From NCBI GenBank assembly GCA_002794735.1, contig NBAZ01000011.1, forward strand, positions 930,001 through 994,000: a stretch of DNA of 64,000 bases, given 5' to 3'. Made by a program: the position numbers and the translations under genes. The notes under the pieces are model-generated. The model saw nothing but the letters and a program-made list of their open reading frames with translations, had not been told where the DNA came from and made no database searches. This document shows positions 12,525-23,116 of this stretch, piece by piece; within the stretch, counting starts at the first letter, position 1, and each line of letters starts with the position of its first letter. Source of the DNA: Pyrrhoderma lamaoense (taxonomy: Eukaryota; Basidiomycota; Agaricomycetes; Hymenochaetales; Hymenochaetaceae).

Positions 12525-14914
12525 ATGCCGCCTCGACACTATAGTAAACAGCGATCAAAAGATGAAAAACAGTTAGAAAAGCTGGGATATAAGCAAGAGT
12601 TCAAGCGTGATTTCTCTCCATTGCAGTTATTTGGTTTGGCCTTTGGTCTCTTGGGTGAGGAAATACAAATTTGAGATACTGTGGCATCATTGATATAATT
12701 AATATCAGGCATCGTCTCATCTTTTAGGTCTGTTGATCGTTATCTTTGTTTTACTACCTAGCTTTGAGCAAGTGACTGTTAGCTCTGTGTTAGTATATGC
12801 TATCCCAAATGGAGGGCCAGTATCTATGGTTTGGGGGTATGTATCCTCTCAGCTGCCATAACCTCGTACCATCCGTCCTCAGGCTAACTTGTCCAGTGGC
12901 TCACTTCCTCTTTTTTTCTTATCATGATTGCTCTGGCTATCGGAGAGCTCGGATCATCCATGCCCATGTGTGGTGGTCTCTATTTCTGGACATATAGATT
13001 TTCATCTCCGAGGTGATATACTGACATCTTAGTATTATCATCTTATAACTCACTGAATCCTTGTTCACCGCAAATGATATTAGATGCCGAAACTTATTAG
13101 CATGGTTAGTCGGTTGTAGGTTAAGCTTACTATGACCTCACACTAGAGTATCAACTGAGCATCCAAGACTCTGACACATTTTCATATGTGGCAGGAGTTG
13201 CAGGTGTAGACTGGGCTTTAGCTGTTCAGATCATGGCAGCAGTGACAATAGGAACAAATTCAAAGTTTATACCCACGGTACACCAGACTTAGTATGTCCG
13301 CATACAATCTATACTAAAAAACGTATATTAACAAAAGACCCTGATTCTGAAGTGGACTCTATTGCGCTCTCGTAGTGACTCACTGTATCATTGGCAGCCT
13401 GACCACAAATTTTCTAGCTAGATTGACCTTCGTTTTTATGGCAATAAACGTCCTGTAGGCATTTTAATATAATGTTAATCCCTTGTATATTCATCAATTT
13501 ATGGCTCTTTATTCAGCCTATTTCTCTCCATCGTGTCGGAGTCCCAGTCGCGACACCTACAGAGCTCAAGAACTCAGCTAGCTTTGCTCTCGGAAACTTC
13601 ACTAATTGTAAGTAGCAAAAAAATATTATAATATAATTTATTCTGATCCCTCTATGAAGTTTACTCCTGGCCAAGCGGATATGCCTTCGTGATGAGCTTC
13701 TTGGCGCCTCAATGGGTCATTGGTAGGTGGATACTACCTTCTTCAATTCGATTATTTTTTCTTATTTTTTGAACACAAATCTAGGTGGCTTTGATTCGAG
13801 TGTACACATCAGTGAGGAAGCTCGAAACGCTAAAATAGCTGTACCTCTATCTGTTCTCGCCAATACGATTATAGGATGTGTGCTTGGACTGGGTATGCTA
13901 GACTCGATTCGACTTGCATTTATAAGAATAGATTACTTAATTCACACAAGCTTTAAATATTGCTATTGTATTCAACATGGGAACAGATTTAGCTTCTATA
14001 ATGAATAGCCCTATCGGGCAACCAATGGCGACAGTTTGTGGTCTGGATACCCGTTTAACATACCTTGACTGACTGGGTCTCTGCTTCATCTAGATTCTTC
14101 TAAACAGTTTTGGGAAGAAAGGAACTCTTGTAGTTTGGTCGTTTGTGATAGTAGTACAGTAAGCGTTGCCGTGAGTCTATCGTTTGAGGTTTTCACATTT
14201 GACACTTCTTTCACTAGATTCATGGTGGGCATAAGTATCGTAAGACAGCTCCTGCTATAAACATGATACAAGGCCCTGATTATTCTATAGTCTACAGTAT
14301 GCTCCCGCCTGATGTTTGCCTTCGCCCGAGATGGAGCTCTACCCTTCTCAAAGTATCTTTATCGGATAGATTCGAGGTCTGGGACGCCTGTAAACTGTGT
14401 CTGGGCCTCAGGCATTCTCGCGATGTTGCTTGGATTGCTGGCCTTTGTTGGACCTCTTGCAATTGGGGCCGTTTTTACTGTTGCTGTTGTCGCTCAGTAT
14501 ATTTCGGTCGCAGTACCTATTGCGGCTCGGTTCCTAGGTGTACAGAATTTCGAACCGGGACCTTTCAACTTGAGAGCTTTTGTAAGAGTCTTATCGGATA
14601 AATTCTTTTGTGTTACAAGCACTAATTCTCATAACGATACATGAATGGTAGAGTCTACCTGTAGCAGTTATCGCAGTCCTGTGGATGATCTTCATGTCTA
14701 TAGTTCTTCTTTTCCCAGCCACACCTCAGGCTTCCCCAAATTCTATGAACTACTCTGTGGTAGTATTCGGAGGAGTTATCATACTTTCCATCATCTATTA
14801 CTATTTCCCAAAATATGGGGAGTTTACTGGTTCAAGGGACCTGTTTCTACGATTGAGGATATGAACGCCGGCAATGGAGAGATTATTGACTCGGACGAGA
14901 AAGCGGAGGTATAG
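12525..14914 (+). CDS. Amino-acid/GABA-type permease, APC family, tandem copy 2
   Basis: Paralogue of the gene just upstream, with the same exon order and intron positions. The start ATG at 12525 gives MPPRHYSKQRSKDEKQLEKL in frame. Family blocks include AIPNGGPVSMVWG, GELGSSMPMCGGLYFWTY, GVDWALAVQIMAAVTIGT, FDSSVHISEEARNAKIAVPL and SRLMFAFARDGALPFSKY. The long exon at about 14287-14582 is intact here although copy 1 is broken. One base seems missing near 12832 (five Gs at the donor where six are needed), near 13530, and near 14816, the last shared with copy 1. The stop is TAG at 14912-14914. Duplication of transporters next to a metabolic gene block fits uptake or export of an amino-acid-like compound, which is inference. 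Confidence 0.8.
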
Positions 14915-15589
14915 AGAATAGGTTCGAATACTTTCCTGAATCGTAGGATATTAGAAACAATAGTAGAGCCATTCCTTGTTTTCGGATCTTGTTGTATTTT
15001 TACTCTAAGACTAAACGTCAATAAAATGTGTGTACAACGAGTTGCAAATTATCTATGAGATTCAGAAATCCATGTCAGCTAAGTATGATCCCTTGACTCC
15101 ACAGATTCAATACACCTCTTAGAAGAGTTCTGTACATTCCAAATTCATTCAGAGAAGTCGTGTAAAGAGACCAGCAGATACAATTTTCTCCAGACAGTGA
15201 CGGGCTTATGAGTTTCTAATGAAAGCAAGCCTGCCCAACGACTCAGGGGTTCGTAAACATCTAGATGGAATTGACACTTTGAAGTGGAAGATATGGAGCA
15301 TGTTTATTCAAACGTACACGAGTAGAGCAGCATCATAGATCTAAGAAAACCTGTGAAGTTGGATCATAGAGCTGTGTATAAAGTAGATGAAGACATTGAA
15401 GTTCTTGGCAGTGCCCGCTTGAGCTAAGCGGGGAAGACATGAGATCTACACTACCCCATTTGCTAGTCTTTTGCTGAGTCAGCATCGAGCGTATTGTTCT
15501 GAGTTTCACATCATGATGGATACAAAAGTACCGTGTCATGAAGTTGATGGCCGTCCTAACCACTTTCCCTGTCTCTTCTTAGCTCTCTT

Positions 15590-16362
15590 ATGTTCGGCGT
15601 TGAATGTGGACAAAGTCAGTCGAAGATGACTATCTCAGGAAATGTGTCGGACGAAACGAAACGAACTCTTGCGAGTGTAATCCACACATTCATTCACGGA
15701 TATAGTGATACTATAGGCAGGCACATAGAAATAATTGATGCCAACATACTACAGAAAGAAGAGGAACCGAAGAAACTTGAAGCAAAGGTAGTTTGTGAGC
15801 TGGAAGTACGAGAAGGTGTGCTATCATTGAATCTGTTTGACGAATGGACAATTGATGGCGGAACTATTATATAGACATGGTCAACAACTTGAGAGGTATA
15901 CATGGGTCATGTTCATCATATCTTGTGGACATGTAGGCAGAATTCAATCTCATTTTCCATACTTACGGACTCTAACCTGTTATCCAAGATGCTCTTCTCT
16001 CCCAATAATTGCAATGACAGCAGAAACAGAGGGCGCGCCGCGCTCTGGAGTGTCGCAAGTTATGAATATGGTTTACCATTCACCTGCCATGGTGTAAGTT
16101 ACGTCCAAGCTGACTATACATAATTTATTCAAAAGTCCCTCTTTGTAGTGGCGATCGCCTTCGAATTGTGTCTACAACCATGACAATAGGATCTCGAGCC
16201 ATGTCCGCAAAGTGCGAGGTTAGTCTTTCTTTGTTGCCAAAAGCTCAAATGTGATGCTTACTTATGTTTTTGATTTGAACAAAGATCTGGAATAAAACAC
16301 ATCATCGACTCGTTGCGACCGGAGTTCATGTCAAAATGGATCCCTCTCCCACCAAATTATGA
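15590..16362 (+). CDS. PaaI-like hotdog-fold thioesterase
   Basis: Small acyl-CoA thioesterase-like enzyme of the hotdog fold, 178 residues, with no frame error. Five exons: 15590-15815, 15875-15932, 15989-16093, 16149-16218 and 16285-16362, all GT..AG. The join at 15815/15875 restores VREDMVNNLRGIHGSCSS, the family's catalytic-loop pattern with HG at the core, followed by YLVDICSSLPIIAM. Later come QVMNMVYHSPAMVGDRLRIV and a C-terminal WNKTHHRLVATGVHVKM strand. An alternative start at 15626 (MTISGNVSDETK) is possible. It lies between the permeases and the reductase, both on the same strand, so a role in hydrolysing an acyl thioester of the same pathway is conceivable but unproven. Confidence 0.8.
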
Positions 16363-16832
16363 ACGCATTCAACTTTTGTACGACTTTCATTTAATTCATG
16401 ATTTTCTTCGAACACCGGGCAGTGGGCAGAAGCAACTACGGAAATAATTCCTTATTTTCACGTGCTTGAATACATAACATAACTTATTTATAACAATGCA
16501 TAGAGATACTGTTGTCAATGATTTCTCGTCAATCTATTGTACTAATATATCCAATTCATATGATCTCTGGGTTAGATGCACACTATTAGTATACTGTATC
16601 TTCAATTGTGTTTGTCTTCAAGCAAGTGCAGGGACCACGATGAATTGGATAAGTAGGCCTCGTCTTAACTGTATGGCCATCGCCCCTAGATCCTACCCGC
16701 ATGTATTATAATTCAAAAAGGATATCCAAAATGATTGTTTCTGTTCTAGAATTACAGCTAGGTTCATTACCATGTATGGCTGCGAACAAATTGAGGTTTC
16801 AGGTGTTCAGAATATTATTAATTCTATATGTG

Positions 16833-17294
16833 ATGTACGCTTTTAGCTTATGGCAGCAAGCAATACAGCTTGAGAAAGAAGTAAAGTCGCGTGTAAGTTT
16901 CACCCATAATGCCCTGACTTAGCTTGTGAAGTTTTCGGAGATTCGTAGATCAGTCGCCCTGGATGATAATCAAGCACAAACCAAATTAGGATATGTTGGT
17001 GCCTTTACCTAGTACCTTAGCCTATGATCAGAGACAAGTCCGAGTCACTAATGAACGTTACAACAAAAAGAGAAACTTATAAGCTATATTGACCAACTCT
17101 ATTGTCGTGCAGACCTTACAACATTTCCCATGACACGAAAGTTGTCTAGTCTTGAACTTCTTCATCATATCATGACATATGTATATGGCAGACGATCACC
17201 TGGTAACACTATACATGACTTAAAAGGGCTACGAAAGTATCATGCCGATTTTCTAGAGTTTCTAATTGCTTTCCCATGTAAATTAAGAAGGTAA
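16833..17294 (+). CDS. Unrecognised protein-like exons, possibly damaged
   Basis: Three stretches look coding but I know no family: SLWQQAIQLEKEVKSR (to a GTAAGT donor near 16891), then FSEIRRSVALDDNQAQTK, then AYDQRQVRVTNERYNKKR, and last FPMTRKLSSLELLHHIMTYV continuing to a TAA at 17292-17294. The frame between the second and third pieces does not join cleanly by a normal-sized intron, so the gene may be broken. Start unknown. Confidence 0.3.
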
Positions 17295-17955
17295 TTAACC
17301 AATCAAAACGTGGAGAGTGTGCTAATACATATTGAAACATGATCTACGCACTATGAAAATTCGATCAATATCTAAATGCAGAATATTTAGTCTCTTAAGC
17401 TTGTATATATTGTAACCTAAAAAACTAATCTAGTGTCTGAATTATCCGTCTCTCGACATAAAAGATTTGCAAAAATCGATCATCCGGTTTTCCCACATCC
17501 CAAATAAGATTAGTAGGAAGGTTCCTAGAAGTGTGGATACTATAAAAGTTATTCATCGTTTATTACACTACTATTAGTATAGCAAGTAAGTGTATGGCCG
17601 AGCAAGTCGGGATTTCGGGGTGGACGGAGCCCGAACTTATCTTTGGCCGGATTGGGTAAAGCAGACTAGATCAAACACGTCAGTTAGCATCTTTATGCAG
17701 ATTTTCGAAGTTCGATTTTATCTCGTGCCTGCACAGAATACATTCAATCTTCCTGGTCGAAACTTCTCAATCTTATACTTTTACCTCCATTTGGTTGGAT
17801 CTATGATAGACCGGCTTTGCATAGAAGACTGTTATCATGTGTATCATAGTCTTCCAAGATTTTAGTTATCTGGAAAAATGGATGAACACGCCATTTAAAG
17901 GTCAAAATAGTTGACGACAGTTTTCTGGAGCGAACCAAGTAGCACACAGGGCAGA

Positions 17956-20900
17956 ATGGATCACAGAATACTTCCTTTACCAACTCTCCCAAATACTCAG
18001 GCGCTTGATAGCAAGACATTCCAACTACCTCCGTTAGATGGATCCTTAACTCTTCCCGAGATTTATGACTGGAATCTTCAGCATACACCCGAGCATCCGC
18101 TCTTCGTGTATGTAGATGAAAGTGGCTCCGAGAAAGTTGTTTCTTGGGGTGAAGGTGTCCGCGCAACCTATCGAGCGGCTAACATCTTCCAGCGTAATGT
18201 TGATCGTCCTCCAAATGTTAAGGATGGCAAAGAGACCATTGTAGCTTTATTATCTGCCGCAGGTAAAGTCGGATATTTCGTGCATTGAACTACAGCTGAA
18301 CCGTGTACTCTAGATACTCTGACATACTTCCTGACCCTTGTTGGTATCTTTCGTGCAGGATATACTGCCTTCCCTATTTCACCTCGTAACTCCCCATCTG
18401 CCGTTGCCCACCTCTTGAAAAAGGCGGATGTTACACACTTAATCATTGAGGATGAACCTGGCTTAACATCATTAGCAGCCGCGTCATTAGACCTTCTTGA
18501 CGGTGATATCAAGTCAAGACTAGGAACTTCAAACTTACCGACGTTCAATGACTTTTTCAACCCATCCGTATCTGATGAAGCACCTGAAGTCAAGTTTGAT
18601 ATCAACAATACGATTCTGATAGTTCATTCTTCTGGGTCGACTGCATTCCCTAAACCTATCCCGTGGACACATTATACCTTTTTGCAAGCCGCTTGCACAC
18701 TATGTAAGTGACCCCAATCTTTCCAGGCATTCTCGAATATACTGAGCAGAAAAAAGTTTATGGAGAACAAGATATGTGTGGAGTGAGATTTGCATGTCAT
18801 CCTATGCCAATGTAAGTAGTGAAAAGTCAACGAAGATTTGCTGAGCGCTAAAACATTGAACCAAGGTATCATGCAATGGGCGCGTGCCAGACTGGGTGGG
18901 CGGTAAGTTCCCAATTTAAGTACCCCACTAGATAGTTAATGAACTCTATATAGGCTGCTGCTGGGGTGGTTATAGGAGGGTTTGAACCTCGGTCACCAGC
19001 TACAAAACCGAATCCTCAAAACATTATGAAATATGCCAAGGCAGCCCATTCCGATATGATCTTCTGTGTTCCAAGCTTTGTAGAGGTAATATACTCTATC
19101 GTAAACCTGTTTTGGGGTAACAGTCTAATCTATGGCTGCAGATCTGGAGTAAATCAGAAGAAGATGTAGCTTTCTTAAAGAGTATTCGTGGAATAGTAGG
19201 TTCCTTTACTGCTGTGAGAAAAGGCTATGAAATTGACGTAAATTGCAGTTGTTTGGAGGTGGACCGTTGAATCAAGAAGTTGGTGATGCCCTGGTAAAGA
19301 AAGGTGTTAATATATACTCGCTTTATGGATGGTAATGCAACATAGTCTACGGAACATAGAAGCATACTGAAAAAATTTCTAGCTCAGAAGCAGGCGTCAT
19401 GAATCTTTTGATCCCAAGTACGTCCTTCTCTCTCATTTTGCAGGATGATGTCTCACGACTTTTACAGGATCGATTACTGAGGATTGGAACTACTTCCGCG
19501 TATCTAAGGCCATGAAAGTCGAATTTCGGCCCGATGGGAACGGGAAGTCTGAGCTGGTTATAATTGTGAGCCTCCTTCAGTATATCACCTTTTTGCTTGT
19601 GATCGTTACTAATCAGATTCTCAGGCGAACCGTGGTCAACTTCCTAATGTCTTCAATACGAAGGTAGATGGAGTAGATGCGTATGCAACTAGTGATCTTC
19701 TTGCGCCCCATCCAACAAAAGAAGGTCTGTGGAGAGTTTTTGGCCGAGTTGATGATCAGATCATGCATAGTACAGGAGAGAAGGTGAGACCATTCATTCA
19801 ATCCTTGATTAGTCTGTTAGTGTCTAATTATTCTTGTTTAGACAAATCCAGGTCCATTAGGTATAATCCCTACTTGCTTCTTAATGAAACCTCAAGCTTA
19901 AACCGTCTTAGAGAGTATAATGAACCAGGATCCGCATGTCCAAGCTTGTGTCATGTTTGGTAGAGGCCGGTTCAACGCTGGTATCATAGTTAGCCCCAAA
20001 CCTCAGTATAACTTCGATCCCTCAGATGATGATGCTTTAGCTAAATTCAGGCAGACTATCTGGTTAGAATTATCTTCTTTTCATTGGCATTGTTACTGAC
20101 TTGGCGCAGGCCTACCGTTGAGCGCTTGAATGAATACGCCCCTCAGCATTCAAGATTATTCAAAGAGATGATTATGGTTGTATCGCCTTCGAAGCCTTTC
20201 ACGTATACAGCCAAGATGACTGTCCGACGTCAAGCTGTCCTTAATGACTACGAACCAGAAATCAATGCACTTTATGAGACCGTGGATAAGGCTACGGAAA
20301 TGGACATACCCAAACCCGAGACCTGGACACTTAAGCACACCCTTACATATACCAGACAAGTTGTAGCTAAAGTAATGAAGACAGATATTGGTGACAACGA
20401 CGATCTGTTTACATATGGTTGCGACAGGTATCAGCTTCTTTTTTCTTACCTAGAGATTCAACTAACGCACCCATCTTCAGTCTTCAAGCAACATGGATAC
20501 GAAATACTCTTTCAAATACCCTAAACTCTGCCAGTATAAACACTCGATCTATACCTATGAACCTGGTGTATCATTACCCTAGCATCATGTCTTTAGCGGC
20601 CTACATAACTACAGTCGCTTCACCAGTAAATAATGCACCTGTGGATCCCTTAAAGGAGAAGACTAATGCCATGGAAGAGATGGTCAAGAAGTATACCTCT
20701 TCCTTCAAACAACACGAGTCAAAGGGAGCTGTAGCATCTAAGGACGTCATCATAGTTACTGGAACAACTGGTGGTCTAGGCGCTCTTTTACTAGAGAAGC
20801 TTATCAACTCTCCGGACGTTGAACGAGTCTATGCATTGAATAGAGGGAAGGAGGGATTGATGGACAGACAAAGAAAAGCTTTCAAAGAGCGAGGCATGGA

Positions 20901-22127
20901 TTTGGATGTTTTGAAGTCAGAAAAGCTTGATCTACTCGCCGTCGACCTTGGAGATGCAACGTTAGGCCTCAACGTGGATAAATTTGAAGCGGTATGTTCT
21001 GAGCTTGTAACAATGACAAGTAACTTACCTTCATTCTTCCCCTGGAATTATAGCTTCGAGATAACGTAACACATATTATCCACAATGGTAAGTAAACCGA
21101 GTAAAATTTTTATGAAATCATTTAGTCACCTAGCTACAATCTTATAAATCTTATGACAGCCTACCCGGTTAACTTTAATTTGGCACTCTCATCATTTGAG
21201 CCGGCCATCAAGGATCTCCGTAGACTCATCGATCTTGCGCTATCTTCTCCTTTGACGGAACCTCCGAGTATTCTATTTACAAGTTCTATCAGTGTCGTGA
21301 ATCGTTAGTTGTTTCCAGAAGATCTCTTTATACTCTATGTATTGACAATCTTGTTTAGAGCATGACAGTAAGGGCCTCGTCCCCGAAGAGGAAGTGCCAG
21401 CATCTTCCGCAGTTGGGCTAGGCTATGGCGAGTCAAAATGGGTTTGCGAACAGATACTAGCGACAGCATCTTCACAAACATCACTCAAGTCTGTATCGGT
21501 CCGTATCGGTCAGATGTGTGGTACGAGTACGAACGGATACTGGAACGTCAAGGAATGGATGCCGGCCTTGTTCAAGTCTAGTATCCATATCGGTAAACTA
21601 CCTACAATCGACAACGTGAGTTTATTAGTTCTCACCGTACTTTCTTTTGATTATAAAATCCATCCTACCAGTGCGTTTCCTGGATACCAATTGATGTTGC
21701 GGCCGATGTCATCATCGACATGCGGAACTCGCCAAAACAAACGCTTCATCTTGCGCATCCAAGTCCAGTTAGCTGGAGGTCAGTCTTGGAACTTGCTTCG
21801 CAAGAACTAGGTCTACCGCTTGTTGATTATGCAGACTGGGTCAAATCACTTAAGACAAGTGCGAAGAGTCTAGGTTCAGGAAGCCGAGCGGACGCAAAGT
21901 TATTGAGAGATAACCCTGCTCTCCGACTTATGAGTTTCTTTGATACTTCAAACCTTAAGTCTGATTCCGATGATTCATGTGAAGCTTTTGGTATAAAACG
22001 TCTCTCGCTCGTAGAGTCTATGAAATTGTCACCTTCACTAAGAAATGCTCAAGCCAAGGCCTTATCGGGAGAATCTGCGTTACAATGGTTAGATTCTTGG
22101 AGGCGAGAGGGATTTATTGAGGATTAA
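17956..22127 (+). CDS. Adenylate-forming reductase (NRPS-like A-T-R, alpha-aminoadipate-reductase-like)
   Basis: Single-module enzyme that adenylates a carboxylic acid, loads it on a phosphopantetheine arm and releases it by NADPH reduction. Eighteen exons splice in frame to about 1079 residues: 17956-18262, 18314-18703, 18757-18811, 18866-18902, 18954-19085, 19142-19195, 19249-19331, 19383-19417, 19468-19565, 19625-19783, 19842-19860, 19912-20062, 20110-20427, 20481-20991, 21054-21087, 21160-21303, 21359-21615 and 21672-22127. The A domain has HSSGSTAFPKPI (an Ala replaces the usual Gly) and FGGGPLNQEVG followed by LYGCSEAG. The T domain has LFTYGCDSLQAT with the carrier Ser. The R domain has VIVTGTTGGLGALLLEKL and GYGESKWVCEQIL with the catalytic Tyr/Lys pair. 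Length and order fit basidiomycete adenylate-forming reductases. No condensation domain is present, and the substrate cannot be read from sequence. Confidence 0.93.
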
Positions 22128-22612
22128 AAGAATAGAGGATGAGTTCGTACAAGACATTTTTCTAGATATTTATTAATAAAGTAGCAATGTGTTTTCTTGT
22201 AAGATGTTCTGTAATAATGTGTATTATGTACCAGGAAATGTGTTGTCCCATCAGCTTTCCGTTCTTTGACCTACGAATAATCGGTTCCTGCTTCAATATT
22301 CCTCATGGGATGAAAGAAGAGTATACCATACTACACGTAAGCCAGGGTGCCTCACTGAATTCTGAAGAACTCTCGGCACATGAAGGTATGTCATCATTTG
22401 GGCAGCATTTCCGATCGAAACATGTCAATCCAGGATATAACCCGACTGTATACGACATTCAAACCCCTGAATACTTAAGCTAAGAAGTTATAGTTTCAGC
22501 TTTACGGAGGCAGGGCTGATTGAAGTATTACGCACTTGTATTATCATTATATAAAATAGTTCCAATTACAGTTGTTAATATACTTGATGAGGCTTCAAAA
22601 AAAAGTATGTCC

Positions 22613-22966
22613 TCATCTAGATTTCTGTTGTTCGACGGGGGGAACTATCAAAGGATTCTCTTTTGTGGCCTCCGTAAGCATCTCATCAAGACCTTTGTCT
22701 TTCACTGCTTTCTATAAACGCGTATAAATATATTGTTGCCTTAATATCGCAGAACTAGACAAACATACCTGAACACAAGCCTTATACTCTTTCCAGATTT
22801 TACCACATTTATCTTCATACTCTTGTGCCTTCGCTTTCGTGTAGGCCTCACGTTGTTCAGGAGAGGCTGCAACAGCAGGCTGTAGGTATCCCTCGAACCA
22901 TGCATTAAAACATGAGTCGTACTCGTGTTTTAGTGGAGTACATGCATCTGACATACTATGGGCCAT
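22613..22966 (-). CDS. MDM35: MDM35/TRIAP1-family twin CX9C protein of the mitochondrial intermembrane space
   Basis: Small partner of PRELI/Ups lipid-transfer proteins, which move phosphatidic acid and phosphatidylserine between mitochondrial membranes. Two exons, 22966-22769 and 22711-22613, give 98 residues with no frame error. Both CX9C motifs are visible: C-TPLKHEYDS-C within the pattern CTPLKHEYDSCFNAWFEGYL, and C-GKIWKEYKA-C. After the second comes a helix with KAVKDKGLDEMLTEATKENP, as in yeast and human family members. The start at MAHSMSDACTPLK is chosen because it gives the usual short N-terminus. It is divergent from the DNAJC11-like gene and convergent with the reductase. Confidence 0.92.
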
Positions 22967-23116
22967 TGTGTTCTGTGAAAATGTGTTGTCCTTCAAAGAG
23001 GAAGAGAAGAGCGCGCGTGTTCGGGTAACGCGGATTCGCGTTGATTCGGCAACGGCAAACAACCATTTCCATGAGCTCAGAAAAGATTCACATAAGCTAG
23101 TCTTGGGTCCGTTAGA
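22967..23116. promoter_or_regulatory. 150-bp divergent promoter of MDM35 and the DNAJC11-like gene
   Basis: Only 150 bp separate the two start codons, so core promoters of both genes must overlap or abut. It contains a CpG-rich block around 23010-23050 (GCGCGCGTG, CGGGTAACGCGGATTCGCG) that stands out from the AT-rich surroundings. No TATA box is obvious. Confidence 0.5.

Larger units (their letters stand above)
9300..14914 (+). repeat. Direct tandem duplication (about 3 kb unit) covering promoter and permease gene
   Basis: The segment from about 9330 to 11933 recurs at about 12340-14914. Similarity starts in the promoter (GCGGATCCAAT, then a CACTTCTTTT-type pyrimidine run) and includes introns. 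Divergence is uneven: middle exons differ clearly, while the last exon differs at only about five of 195 bases. Confidence 0.75.

Noticed and set aside
15816..15874. Frameshift in the thioesterase near GACGAATGGACA
   Set aside because: A normal 59-nt intron with donor GTGTGC removes the region and restores the HG motif.
18263..18295. A 33-nt first intron in the reductase gene
   Set aside because: The acceptor at 18313 gives a 51-nt intron and the expected SAADTLTYF, so the shorter choice is dropped.
17956..22127. Multi-module NRPS or PKS
   Set aside because: Only one A, one T and one reductase domain are present, and no C or KS motif.
22187..22483. A 98-codon open frame between the reductase and MDM35
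   Set aside because: No family features, lies in the convergent 3' region, composition not protein-like.
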